64,000 nt of DNA. It comes from Protula sp. h YS-2021. Taxonomy: Eukaryota > Annelida > Polychaeta > Sabellida > Serpulidae. The DNA lies in NCBI GenBank assembly GCA_949752745.1, contig OX457029.1, positions 17,111,413-17,175,412 of the forward strand. The letters are read 5' to 3'. Shown here piece by piece: positions 13,001-22,013 of this stretch. The notes below the pieces were generated by a model. The model did not search any database and was not told the DNA's origin. It saw only the letters and a list, made by a program, of their open reading frames with translations. Position numbers and translations under genes: made by a program. Each line of letters begins with the position of its first letter. Position 1 is the stretch's first letter.

Positions 13001-13247
13001 TTGGAGATTGGCGATACTCGGGGATTGCCGATTTTTGAAGATTGCCGATACTCGGGGATTGCCGATGCTTGGAGGTACTGAGGGATATTCCCTCGTCATC
13101 CTAATCCTCACCTGTAGTCATTACTGTTTCAGGTGTTTCGTTTGGCATAACAAGTAACACCGCCGTTATTTGTAATTTCAGGAGAAAGAGAACAAGGAGT
13201 TGACTGCAATATGTGATGAACTGATTACTAAAGTAGGGGTTCACTAG
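991..13247 (+). CDS. TACC: TACC (transforming acidic coiled-coil) protein, C-terminal half, six exons
   Basis: Joined exons 991-1034, 3249-3316, 3924-4016, 8868-8974, 10960-11080 and 13182-13247 give 165 residues plus stop with no phase conflict, all with GT..AG introns. The translation carries hallmarks of the TACC domain: [57 protein letters not shown] and [14 protein letters not shown] proteins are centrosome and spindle coiled-coil proteins that work with XMAP215/ch-TOG on microtubules and are controlled by Aurora A (family knowledge). The domain is heptad-like, acidic and lysine-rich, as expected. It ends soon after the last coil, like vertebrate homologues. The 5' half of the gene lies left of the window. 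The gene is unusual for introns dominated by minisatellites. TACC1, 2 or 3 cannot be assigned; a single ancestral TACC is likely in an invertebrate. Confidence 0.93.
1035..3248 (+). other. TACC intron, 2.2 kb, mostly unique sequence
   Basis: Holds C-rich and G-rich tracts (about 1256-1290 and 1508-1525) and two segments with related text about GGTTGCCACGG and GGAAAAAGTCAGGAAAAAGT, on opposite sides of 2200-2510, which look like an old interspersed repeat. It ends in CTGCCTGTTTCAG. No open frame looks coding. Confidence 0.6.
3249..3316 (+). CDS. TACC: TACC exon encoding ...[14 protein letters not shown]
   Basis: Acceptor CCTGTTTCAG, donor GACCAG|GTGCGA. It encodes Ala (split) then [18 protein letters not shown] and ERDQ, corresponding to the stretch before the VE-F-DL motif in TACC proteins. 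The exon ends in phase 0. Confidence 0.9.
3590..3923 (+). repeat. 21-bp minisatellite abutting a TACC splice acceptor
   Basis: About 15 copies of a 21-bp unit with core GTCATGTAATGGCGGTGCGTT. The last copy runs directly into the acceptor (GTCATGTGGACAG, exon at 3924). The unit is a multiple of three, so both strands stay open for over 140 codons; these frames are not considered genes. Confidence 0.9.
3924..4016 (+). CDS. TACC: TACC exon encoding the SVETAFADL segment
   Basis: Thirty-one codons in phase 0, acceptor GGACAG and donor AAAAAG|GTATCA. It includes [19 protein letters not shown] and LEGFKK, one of the most conserved parts of the TACC domain. Confidence 0.93.
4333..5340. repeat. Interspersed repeat with diverged tandem units inside TACC intron
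   Basis: Starts with a short inverted pair TGTCTCCCC...GGGGAGACA. It then carries two to three diverged units marked by CTCAGCTGCTGAACATCG (about 4575, 4789, 5102) and AAGATCTTATGTGCAAAATA-like text (about 4423, 4717, 4932). Spacing varies between about 215 and 310 bp. No coding potential. Confidence 0.6.
5610..5830. repeat. About 50-bp tandem repeat, four copies
   Basis: Copies share AAAACCTG, GTGACCACCTTC and AGATAAAAAGA text. Copies differ noticeably, so the array is old. Confidence 0.65.
5965..6090. repeat. Interspersed repeat end (GTCTCCCCCTAAG / GGGGAGACATATCC)
   Basis: TATGTCTCCCCCTAAG, TTTTTTCCACGTGACTGA, a G tract, GGGGGAGACATATCCG and AACACTGGCCAGTCTAGT recur almost identically at 41425-41505, showing a dispersed repeat family. 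A related opening occurs at 40688 and its reverse complement near 61470. Confidence 0.7.
6260..8580. repeat. Higher-order 113-bp minisatellite, about 20 copies
   Basis: The 113-bp period is clear from GATGGTGGCATGGAGGGCTG at 8041, 8154 and 8267. Each unit consists of about four related 26-30 bp subunits around GGCATAGAGGACTGT and GGCATGGAGGCTGTG. Some units have lost a subunit (around 7090-7210). Because 113 is not divisible by three and stops are absent on the minus strand, the same peptide repeat appears in all three minus frames. Confidence 0.92.
8580..8867. repeat. G-rich minisatellite reaching a TACC splice acceptor
   Basis: Units of about 35-50 bp share GATGTCATGGAGGGATGTGG and GGGGCTGTGGGGGTGG, with G tracts up to about 18. 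It resembles the neighbouring 113-bp array and ends about 20 bp before the acceptor GATTGTAG at 8860-8867. Potential quadruplex-forming sequence. Confidence 0.85.
8868..8974 (+). CDS. TACC: TACC exon encoding NEETLKKC...AHAEEKLE
   Basis: Acceptor GATTGTAG, donor AACT|GTACGT. Thirty-five codons plus CT; CT joins G of the next exon to give Leu. [14 protein letters not shown] is nearly invariant in TACC proteins. Confidence 0.95.
9110..10750. repeat. 45-bp minisatellite, about 36 copies
   Basis: The 45-bp unit has core GTGGCTGGTGGACGTGAGAT and ATGTTCATGTCTGCTGTTGT. Variants alternate between about 9820 and 10300 (GTGACTGGTGG / GTGGCTTGTGG), a 90-bp higher-order pattern. It lies wholly inside the TACC intron 8975-10959. 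As the unit is a multiple of three, a 549-codon open frame runs along the + strand and a 466-codon one on the minus strand. Confidence 0.92.
10960..11080 (+). CDS. TACC: TACC exon encoding ANDEIDKV...SLEQTVEQK
   Basis: Acceptor TGTGCGCAG, donor CAGAAG|GTAAGG. Forty codons after the split Leu, phase 0 at the end. [20 protein letters not shown] matches the family's ANEEI-type segment. The last 15 bases and donor are the seed of the adjacent 51-bp array. Confidence 0.95.
11081..11935 (+). repeat. 51-bp minisatellite carrying copies of the exon end and 5' splice site
   Basis: Unit GTAAGGGCGTGAGAGGGTAC, GGGGGAGGCTGCGTGT, ACCGTGGGACAGAAG repeats about 16 times, with some shorter copies. The end ACCGTGGGACAGAAG plus GTAAGGGCGTGAG closely copies the true boundary ACCGTGGAGCAGAAG|GTAAGGGCGTGAG at 11066-11093. 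About a dozen near-identical CAGAAG|GTAAGG donors therefore follow the real one. Confidence 0.9.
12290..12735. repeat. About 33-bp minisatellite (GTGTAATTTTCGATTTTGAT)
   Basis: About 13 diverged units of GTGTAATTTTCGATTTTGAT followed by GGTTGGGGTAGG, in the last TACC intron. Confidence 0.85.
12825..13085. repeat. About 17-bp minisatellite (GGGGATTGCCGATACTC)
   Basis: Some 14 short units alternate GGGGATTGCCGATGCTTG and GGGGATTGGCGATACTC. It ends about 100 bp before the last TACC exon. Confidence 0.85.
13182..13247 (+). CDS. TACC: TACC last coding exon, ending in stop
   Basis: Acceptor TGTAATTTCAG. It encodes [20 protein letters not shown], then H and TAG at 13245-13247. ELT-ICDELI is the conserved C-terminal end of the TACC coil. 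Confidence 0.94.
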   Translation, partial: EKENKELTAICDELITKVGVH

Positions 13248-14150
13248 CGGACGGGGCGCTCGTCATGCCACACAAAACCATGTCGAGGCGAGGATATAAA
13301 AACACTGTGCCGTGAATGGAACTTTACCCGAAACGTGCGCTTCGAAAAGGAAACCTGCTTAAAACACACAATTCATACTTTGTAAGTAATCTCACATAGA
13401 TAATGAAAAAAAAGAAACCTTCATTAGGTTCGTTTGAATTAGGAAAAGGGAGGTTGAGGAAGACGTATAATGGCGGCTGATCAGTTCTGTTGTGTAGCGC
13501 TGGCGACTTGCCCCAGCTGTCACGTGCTCGCGGTCACGTGACGCCGCGTCCTCAGTCAACGCACGTGATTGGAGGAAAGGAACAAAAAGAAGGAGGCGTT
13601 CTGTGTGCGGGATGTCTGCTTGAAGCAGCGGATGTATATGTGCGACAAAAACTCACATTCCAAAACTTGTGACAAGCAAATGGCCGCCTGTGTTCACGGA
13701 AGCATTGGAAGGTGTGTGTGCGGTAGTGTTTGCTGAGACGCGTACGATAGAAAAAAACATTGTTTATAGCGCATCATCTTGCTCCCAATATTTGATTTTC
13801 CGTAGATCTCACAAAGTGTGTAGGGCAAGTCAAGTGGCGTCTGTTTTGTAAAGGAAAATTGCAAATTTCATGTGTAGCAGGATTCAGTGGAACATTTCGA
13901 AAACACGAAAGCATAGAAATGCTTGTTCCATGAAAATAAAAAGAGCGAAACAAATGACATTAAAATTGGTTAAGAAAACTAACGTTCATTCGCTGCGTGT
14001 AGATTTTTGTGTCATTTCTGGGCCTGGGGAGTCTGGGCGCTGGGGACTGCCATGTGTGACGCCATTTTTTTTTTCACTGTAAATGTATTTGTGCAGTAAA
14101 CTTTATAAAGTGATGCCGAGAAACATTTACTGTTGGTAGAGATGTTGGTT
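13248..14150 (+). other. TACC 3' UTR and downstream sequence
   Basis: No gene seen. One AATAAA at 13935-13940 could be the TACC polyadenylation signal, but others are possible. The stretch includes the E-box cluster listed separately. Confidence 0.4.
13521..13567. promoter_or_regulatory. Cluster of three CACGTG E-boxes
   Basis: CACGTG at 13521-13526, 13535-13540 and 13562-13567 in a locally CpG-rich stretch, with a reverse CCAAT (ATTGG) at once after the third. Three palindromic E-boxes in 47 bp is a plausible regulatory cluster. No transcript start is visible. Confidence 0.35.
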
Positions 14151-14420
14151 CGGTGTTAGCGCAATGGTGTGATGACGTCGGGCACTGTTGTATGGGTGTG
14201 ATTACGTCAGGCACTGTTGCATGGGTGTGATGACGTCATACACTTGTATGGGTGTGATGACGTCAGGCTCTATCGTATGGGTGTGATGACGTCAGACATT
14301 TGCATGGGTGATGATGACGTCAGGTACTGGTGTGTGGTGTGATGACGTCAGGCACTAGTGTATGGGTGTGATGACGTCAGGCACTGTTGTCTGAATATGA
14401 TAGCTGCAGTGCTGTATTGG
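14150..14420. repeat. About 32-bp minisatellite with CRE sites (TGACGTCA)
   Basis: About eight units of GTATGGGTGTGATGACGTCA plus GGCACTGTT. Most contain the full CREB/ATF palindrome TGACGTCA or a one-base variant. Confidence 0.85.
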
Positions 14421-15474
14421 TGTCATGATGTCGGGCACTGTTGCATGGATATAAGAGCGTCCGGCACCGTTATATTGATGCCATGGCAGTGTTATACACG
14501 CGTGTCATGACGTCATGCCACTTTATGTGGCTGTGTTTGTCCCACAACACCTGTGTTCCTGCAGGACACTTCCTTATGCCTTCAATGGCCACTAATTGTT
14601 TCATTTTATTTATTTTTTTCTCCCTACCCTCACTATTCCCCGTCTTCCAAACACAGTCACAGTGCACGTTGGGTGGGCAGAAGCGTGCGATACCTTGTCA
14701 CGACCGCGTCTTGTGATTACGTGAGGCAGCGCGCATGCTCCGTCCGCAGCCCGCTGTCACCCCGTGCGTCGGCCCAGTCCCGACCACACATAGCGCTTTA
14801 TGAACAGGGAAAAATGATTCCCTATAAACTACCCCCCCCCCCTGTCACGCTCACGTATCACCCACCTCCCCCCCCTACCCCGAAATCCTGATGATAATTT
14901 GTATTCCGTCCTGTTTTACAAACAGTCACGTGCATATATCGTTTCTGGAAGTTCATTATTATTGGTGAGTACATGTGAAGTCTGCTTTTTTCAGCCCGCA
15001 TCACAGTTAACCTGCGCATAATCACAGTTTAATGTAACACTCGTTTTTGGACAGGCAGACAGAATATCTCTCGTATCTGCATCTCTTGCATTTATTCACA
15101 GCGTGTGTTGATTGGTGAGAAATCACGTGTGCTAGGAGACGTATATAGGTGGAGAGCAGCTCTCGTGGGTGTGCCCACGTTATCTCTGTATGGATAGTTT
15201 CGTGGCACATCTACTAAGGTGTGTTTTGAATGTAAGCAAGAAACCTGAACATTTACAAGCGCCGTGGTAGTGGAAGCTTCTCATAAATTCGCGCTTTGTT
15301 TTGACTGAAGAACGCAACGTTCCCAGAAGTGACGCTTATTTTTTTTATTTTCTTCATTTGATGTTACCGCCATTACTCCGTCAGCAAACGACGTTTGCTG
15401 GTTCAGGCTCACCATGTAAGATTTTGGGGAGGGTTTGGCGTAACAACCCAACGCACAGCGCGGGGCGTCACCGC
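14421..15474. other. No recognised gene
   Basis: Unique sequence with short open frames only, and C tracts at about 14830-14880. Nothing supports a gene. Confidence 0.5.
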
Positions 15475-16137
15475 CACAGAAAGGCCCGTCTCTCTCCGCC
15501 TTGGTTCGTAGCGCTCGTAGAAAGGCCCGACTCCCTCCGCCTTGGTTCGTAGCGCTCGTAGAAAGGCCCGACTCTCTCCGCCTTGGTTCGTAGCGCTCGT
15601 AGAAAGGCCCGACTCCCTCCGCCTTTGTTCGTAGCGCTCGTAGAAAGGCCCGACTCCCTCCGCCTTGGTTCGTAGCGCTCGTAGAAAGGCCTGACTCTCT
15701 CCGCTTCGATTCGTAGCGTTCGTAGAAAGGCCCGACTCCCTCCGCCTTGATTCGTAGCGCTCGTAGAAAGGCCCGTCTCTCTCCGTATTGGTTCGTAGCG
15801 CTCGTAGAAAGGCCCGTCTCCCTCCGCCTTGGTTCGTAGCGCTCGTAGAAAGGCCCGACTCCCTCCGCCTTTATTCGTATCGCTCATAGAAAGGCCCGAC
15901 TCCCTCCGCCTTGGTTCGTAGCGCTCGTAGAAAGGCCCGACTCCCTCCGCCTTGATTCGTAGCGCTCGTAGAAAGGCCCGTCTCTCTCCGTATTGGTTCG
16001 TAGCGCTCGTAGAAAGGCCCGTCTCCCTCCGCCTTGGTTCGTAGCGCTCGTAGAAAGGCCCGACTCCCTCCGCCTTTGTTCGTAGCGCTCGTAGAAAGGC
16101 CCGTCTCTCTCCGCCTTGGTTCGTAGCGCTCGTAGAG
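15475..16137. repeat. 41-bp minisatellite, about 16 copies
   Basis: Unit GTAGAAAGGCCCGACTCCCT, CCGCCTTGGTTCGTAGCGCTC repeats with exact 41-bp spacing (CGTAGAAAGG at 15516, 15557, 15598). Copies are very similar and vary mainly at ACT/TCT and TTGG/TTGA/TTTG. All minus frames stay open because of the repeat; not a gene. Confidence 0.93.
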
Positions 16138-16284
16138 CTCAACAAATACGTGTGTTAGTGGTCTGCGCACAAGGTTCACACATGTAAATATGTCATTAAA
16201 ATTATTGTGTTCTTTACCAATAAAACATGTTTATTTAATTTAAAAACTGGGTTTTTCTTTCCTTATATTTTAAAAAAGTCCCAT

Positions 16285-16830
16285 TTCCGCAATCACTCTT
16301 TCCCGCACTCACTCCCCGGCATTCACTCTCTTCCCCGCACTCACTCCCTTCCCCACACTCTCCCCCTTCCCAGCATTCACTCCCTCGCACTCACTCTCCG
16401 GCATTCGCTCCCCCGCACTCACTCTCCGGCATTCAATCCTTTGCACGCACTCACTCCCTTCCCCGCACTCACTCTCCGGCATTCACTCCCTTCCCAGCAT
16501 TCACTCCCCCGCACTCACTCTCTTCCCGGCATTCACTCCCTGCCCCGCATTCACTCTCCGGCATTCACTCCCGTCCCCGCATTCACTCCCTTCCCAGCAT
16601 TCACTCCCCCGCACTCACTCTCCGGCATTCAGTCCCTTCCCCGCATTCACTCCCTTCCCAGCATTCACTCTCCCGCACTCACTCCCTTCCCCGCACTCAC
16701 TCTCCGGCATTCACTCCCTTCCCAGCATCCACTCCCCGCACTCACTCTCTTCCCGGCATTCACTCCCTGCCCCGCATTCAGTCTCCGGCATTCACTCCCT
16801 TCCCAGCATTCACTCCCATCCCCACACTGA
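16285..16830. repeat. C-rich short tandem array (GGCATTCACTCCC / CCGCACTCACTC)
   Basis: Irregular mixture of 12-21 bp units such as GGCATTCACTCCCTTCCC and CCCCGCACTCACTCTC. The 207-codon open frame here is low-complexity and not believed. Confidence 0.85.
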
Positions 16831-18000
16831 TCAACCCGATTCTGTACATATTGATAATCAGGTAAAACCCTGGTAACGCTGTTGAGTATCTAAACTGAAG
16901 AACACGTCATGTTCTCCAGTAAGGAATAACCGGCTGAAACCAAACCGTCCAAGAGCCTCGAGCATTGCGGCGAACTCTCTGATGCTTCAAGTTTTTAGGT
17001 GACAAATGTTAAGTCCGCTAACTGGGTCTGTTACACTAGTATTTGTGGCTACTGGCAAATATTTGTCTTCGTTTTGCGTATGACGTCACGACGGGACACT
17101 GCTGGATATGGATCAATGACATAATTTGAGGCCAATGGATTCTGATTGGACATCTATATCGTGATGAATGAATATTAATTAATAAAGATATTAGCTATAA
17201 AATGTAAATAATAGGAATAATTTAAAGATAAAGTATGCGTAAATAAAGAAAACGCGTTTATTTTGAACACACACCAAAACACACACAAGTACTAACAGAC
17301 CTCCGATTCACAAACGCATTTAGAGTGTAAGTGTACAGATATACGGCACAGTAAGCGAATTCAACAGTTCCGTCAACGAGATGTACGCAAAAATGGGAGC
17401 CCTTTTTTAGGGGGGAGAGTAAACATAGAAGTGCGTAAAATCAAATAAAAAGTCAAGTAAAAGATCGAATCAGTTTATTAAGTGTTGTATTTATTCTGGG
17501 TGGCATGTGATCCTACTTGGTGAAAAAGTGTGGCTTTTATTCCGGGTAGTATTTGGTCCGGCATTCGGACAAGATGCCCCCACACACAAGGGCCAATGTA
17601 ATGTCTCACCCCAAAATACCCCACAGAAATGAGAAACGACTTGTTCTTATCCAAAATTCTTCTCTTATTTGTTCTACTTAGAATTACAAACAGAATTGTA
17701 ATAACAAACAGCAAAGCCTGCTTCCATTCTGCAACAGGCACTCAACTTACTCGGCCTGCGCTCTGACCAGGTACGTTCTGTTCTGGATACGTTATGAAAC
17801 GGTAAACAGTAAAATGGTTTAATGGCTAGTTAACAATAGGATCTTAACCCAATTACAATGGCGTATGAAAATGATCAAGTGCTGAACTGTCCTTAGTCTA
17901 ATTGCAATTATCGGATTATCATATGAACAGAACATGTTACGCTAGGCAATAGATTTCCAATAATCCAAACATCACTTCCTTCAGTGGAACATAAAAAACT
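16831..18000. other. No recognised gene
   Basis: AT-rich unique sequence with no convincing coding segment or repeat structure. Confidence 0.5.
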
Positions 18001-18004
18001 TAAC

Positions 18005-18385
18005 ACAGAAGGTGGGGGTGCTCTTTGCCGTGTATGCCTTTTTTTTTGGGGGGGGGGGGGGTGGGCTTTGTTGCCAGGGGGCTTACCGAGGGGATGGGGG
18101 GCTTTTTACCGTGTATGCCTTTTTTAGGGGGAGGGCTTGTTACCAGGGGAGTTACCGAGGGGGCGGGGGCGCTTCTAACCAGGGGATTTACCGAGGGGGT
18201 GGGGGCGCTTGTTATCGGGGGATTTACGAGGGGGCGCTTGTTACCTGGGGATTTACCGAGGGGCTTGGGGGGGGGGGGGGCTTTTTACCTAGAACCTTCT
18301 GACGCAGGTGCGTTTTGACATTGGTAAGTAAACGGTACAAAGCTCCTCCTCCTCCCCCCCCCCCCCCATCCTCCTTTACCCGTGG
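18005..18385. repeat. G-rich then C-rich repeat pair, possible inverted-repeat element ends
   Basis: Units of about 36 bp (GGGCTTGTTACCAGGGGA, TTTACCGAGGGGG) end in GGGGCTTTTTACCTAGAAC at about 18275-18295. From about 18321 a C-rich stretch begins with TTGGTAAGTAAACGGTACAA. Both resemble the ends of the two elements at 38585 and 39124, which start TGGTAAACGGT and end ACCTAGATTC. Copies are too degraded to define borders. Confidence 0.4.
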
Positions 18386-19060
18386 AAGTGTGGAAAGCGA
18401 CTTTCCACACAAAAATATTTTACAACAAAAATGCCAAAACCATATTCGTTCTCTGACATTTAGTTTCAGTAAACATTGCGACGTCTATCATAGATCTATT
18501 ATAGGTCCGTCGATCAATTTAAAATCTTTCTTTTAGAACTGCTGCTGGTCATCGCGTCCAGGTCGTAACGTCTATTCAACGTCTGTCACAGCGCTGGATT
18601 TTAATTGTATATGAAAGTTAAAGCAACCGCTTTCCTACGAAGCTGTATAGTTGTCGGGGACACAGCCAAACGCAACGTTATCACATTACGGTATCCAGAC
18701 ATTTCGGCCAGAAACATTTGAGACGTGTCAGCCAAAAGTGGGAAGTGTCAAATTTGGGCCACTTCATGTTTGTTTTTTTTTAAGTTTGATAATTTCTGTT
18801 ACAATGTTTACGGTCTTGGTTACTTACTGTAATATATTACCTAAAAGCCAGAGAAGAGTATGCTGGCCATGCGTATCAGCTGGTAATTGCAATTGGAACA
18901 ATGGACGTTTTTAAGGCCACACGCGTTATCCAACATGAGGGATTAAAGTGATAAGTCTACACAGTTACTTACGATAGTTCCCGGGGCAATTAGTAAAATT
19001 ATTTTTAAACAACTGTTCGAAAACCATCTGAGTAGGGGAGAAATGGTGGTTCTGAACCAC
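18386..19060. other. No recognised gene
   Basis: Unique AT-rich sequence with only short open frames. Confidence 0.5.
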
Positions 19061-19069
19061 CTGTGGCGT

Positions 19070-19230
19070 AATAATGACGTCATAGGGTGGTCCAGAACTA
19101 CCATGGGGTTTCTGGACCAGATGGCAATGGATAAAGCGCTAGCCTAATGACTTCATAATAACGTCATGATGAGGTCATAATGACGTGATGATGACGTCAT
19201 GATGACGTGATGATGACGTCATAACATGAT
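19070..19230. repeat. Short array of TGACGTCA / TGACGTGA (CRE-like) motifs
   Basis: ATAATGACGTCAT near 19072, then between 19150 and 19225 repeated GATGACGTCATGATGACGTG text. At least four core CRE-type sequences. Confidence 0.75.
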
Positions 19231-19349
19231 GACATAGACTCTCCTAAGCGGCATAACACTAGGCCATAGAGTGCGTTATGAATGTGTATGGTGAATGTGC
19301 ATTATGAATGAGCACGTTATGAATATGTCTTCTTATAAGGTTATAAGAA

Positions 19350-19690
19350 AGGTAGGTACCAACCCCCCCCTCCCGGGACCTACTATGTACTGACCCCCCC
19401 CCCCCCCCATGACATACTCTGTACCGACCCCCCCCCCCCCTCATTTTGAGATTATTGCATATTTACACGTTTCAGACAATTCTGAACATTTTTGGATTTT
19501 TTGACCTCCCCCCCTCCTCATTTTGAGATTATTGCATATTTACACGTTTCAGGCAATTCTGAACATTTTTGGTTTTTGGACCTCAGCCCCCCTCCCCCTC
19601 ATTTTGAGATTATTGCATATTTACACGTTTCAGACAATTCTGAACATTTTTGGTTTTTTGACCTCAGACCCCCCTCCCCTTCATTTTGTC
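19350..19690. repeat. About 85-bp tandem repeat, three copies, after C tracts
   Basis: TCATTTTGAGATTATTGCAT, ATTTACACGTTTCAGACAAT and TCTGAACATTTTTGG occur three times (about 19440, 19518, 19600), separated by C-rich linkers. It immediately precedes the leftmost recognisable Polinton sequence. Confidence 0.85.
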
Positions 19691-19852
19691 ATATGGCTAA
19701 CTTCAACAGCGCATAACTTTAAAACTACTTGGTCGATTTGAACCATTCTTTCACTAAAACGTTCAGTAAGACATCATCTTTTGTTTGAATTTACTTTGGG
19801 AAAATCCAAACCTAAGCGTATAAATGGGTTAGCTTTCACCTAATCATTAACA

Positions 19853-20266
19853 ATGTCAACATTACTTCTTCACCGATGTGTAGAGACCATGGATGATGTC
19901 TTCAAAGTAAACTATATTGATTATGTGTTTTCAAAGCTTCCTGCTTTTGAATCGGATTGGACTTTGCAAGTGAAGAATTTGCATAAACACTGGAAAGCTG
20001 TTGGAATGACAATTCCAAGAAATCGTTTCATCCACTCGTTTCTGCGTGAATGTGAAGAACTGCATTTACCATTAACTTACGACAGTGACTCAGCATTTAT
20101 CAACGCGAATACAATTTGGGCAGCTGACCTCATGCTAGCTGTAGCTGCTATAATTATTTTACATCACGACGACGATGTTTCAGATAATGTATCAGAACTC
20201 GTTCGATTCAACAATGGACGAGTTGAAGTGAATTCAGACCTTTGTAAAATGTTTAGAGAACAGTAA
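19853..20266 (+). pseudogene. Polinton left-side gene of unknown function, 137-codon open frame
   Basis: Begins MSTLLLHRCVETMDDVFK and is the longest open frame left of the integrase. I do not recognise a domain. Hydrophobic stretch LMLAVAAIIIL lies near residues 93-103. Coding-like sequence continues to about 20945 in changing frames after several stops, so this is probably the N-terminal part of one larger broken gene. Confidence 0.5.
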
Positions 20267-20299
20267 AAGGGAGCTGATTCTGCAATTTTTGATGATATA

Positions 20300-20945
20300 A
20301 AAGGAGTGGGGAGGACCAAAGTCATCATTTCATGTGTACTCATGGAGAAGACAAGCAGCTTTAAAATTAGTGCAAACTTAACCATAACTGTGGAGCATGG
20401 AGAATTTGGACCATTTCTTCGAAACAAACATGGAGAGAAATGGCTTGCTTTATCACCATCTTTGTGGAAGATTGTGTCAGAGCTTGAAACTTTTGTGCAA
20501 CATTGGCTTCAAACTGTACTTAACGCAAACGAAGTGGCTTGAGGTCATTTCATACTTAGACATGCGTCATGTGAGCTTTGTGCGCACATCACTGTTTGAA
20601 GGGAAAGAATACACGTATCACATCAACATGAATGATGGCGAATGGGAGACACTGCTTCAGGAGATGGATAACATTAACTCAGCCTTATTGCCATGTACGG
20701 AATGTCATGGTAAGAAAACTCCAATCAAACTGGAAAAGGATGATCGGATGTAGGTGACAAAACTCTCCAACAAAAGACTGGCTGAAGTTCAATTGGAGAA
20801 TATGAACGTGCAAAATCAACTTGGACTTACCTGTGACTATTGTGATGCTTGCGGATATGTTGAGGATGATCAGTGCCATTGTCACAAGTACAATTGCAAG
20901 ATATGTGAACCAAAACAAGTTCTGAAGCAAGTGTGGAGTACTTAA
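20300..20945 (+). pseudogene. Broken continuation with cysteine-rich tail
   Basis: Open frames at 20397-20753 and 20754-20945 are separated by an in-frame TAG after KDDRM. The second contains a zinc-ribbon-like cluster CDYCDACGYVEDDQCHCHKY followed by CKIC. Another CTEC lies just before the stop. The cysteine spacing suggests metal binding; no family name can be given. Frames and base composition fit the neighbouring Polinton genes. Confidence 0.45.
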
Positions 20946-21500
20946 AGTCTGTGAAGCAAAGTAGAAGCCACATTTTTTAAGACGTATGACAAGACGGACA
21001 AGTGTTTTAAAAGGCTTATGTTGACTTTATGATTGCTAAACTTGCTTGCTGTGGAACTCCAGACTATCAGCTTTATCATTTAGACGCTTTTTGGGATGTT
21101 GTACACCACAGTCTTGATGTGATTGAACTGCATTCAAGATTTATTGGATAATGTCATAAAACTGGAATAGAAGATCTTGACTTTGACTTTGAATCTGCGC
21201 TCTGTTCTGCCTGCAATGATTTGGAAGTATACTTTCGCGTGGTTGATTATTTGAGAGAGAAACAAGAAGAAACTGAACAGCTTTTTCAGGTAAGAGAACT
21301 TTAACAACAACCTTTTAACAACTTTGAAGACGTTACAATGTTTTTCTTTCTAGCAAATTTAATCTTATATGAATGGTTTCAAAGTGAACAAAGGAAGAAA
21401 ATGATAGAAGAGGTAGCAGATATTTTAAAGAAGCTTACCATGCTCATTATTCTATTACAGGAAGAAACTAACATGTTAGCGACGGAATAAACAAAGAAAC
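20946..21500 (+). other. Degraded coding-like sequence, unidentified
   Basis: Coding-like text in broken frames (for example around 21000-21290) with no frame above 60 codons. Probably part of the gene that continues into the NADAR-like region. Confidence 0.35.
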
Positions 21501-21535
21501 AAAGTCTTGGTGAATGACTTTGAAAAGGATACAAC

Positions 21536-21960
21536 ATGGAGAATGTTGTATTATTTAGCACTTACAAGGATGCTCTTTCAAACATGTTCCAACACGACTT
21601 GAAAAGTATGGACATACGTTCAACTCAAGTGAAGCTTTGTATCAAAATGAGAAAGCAGTTTTTCATCACCGTCAAGATATTGCTTCAGCTATTGTTTCAT
21701 GTAGAAATGGATATGAAGTGAAACGTATTGCCAAAGTAATAAAGCCATGTCCTTTATGGAATACGGTGAAGAGAAGCAAAATGCAAGACTTTTTGCATGT
21801 AAAATTGAATCAGTGGTATTGTTTCGCAAAAAGTTAAAAGAATGTAAAGATAAAACTTTAGTTGAAGCAACTTATGATCATTGGTGGGGAGCTGGTGTTA
21901 AATAATTGTCATCTCCATCATATCCTGGTAAGAATATCATGGGAAAGTTGTTAGAAATTT
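21536..21960 (+). pseudogene. NADAR-domain (YbiA-like) protein, frameshifted
   Basis: NADAR family proteins cleave N-glycosidic or ADP-ribose linkages in nucleotide derivatives, and some reverse ADP-ribosylation (family knowledge). Seen here, in order and in two or three frames: FSTYKDALSNMFQ, SSEALYQNEKAVF, the M..FL..KL.QW region, VEATYDHWWGAGV and GKNIMGKLLEIL. This is the expected order of NADAR signature blocks, including the conserved Glu and W-G. A frameshift in the A run near 21600 and breaks near 21835 and 21903 make it non-functional as it stands. It lies between Polinton left-side sequence and the integrase, in the same orientation, so it is probably Polinton cargo. Confidence 0.72.
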
Positions 21961-22013
21961 TATGTGAAGGGGTATAAAAAGTGCTGTTAAATACTTCTGT
22001 AACAAGTGTGCAG

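Noticed and set aside
15468..16179. 225-codon minus frame rich in Arg, Tyr and Glu
   Set aside because: Pure 41-bp minisatellite; protein repeats rotate through three frames.
16207..16830. 207-codon frame rich in His, Ser, Pro
   Set aside because: Low-complexity C-rich tandem repeat.
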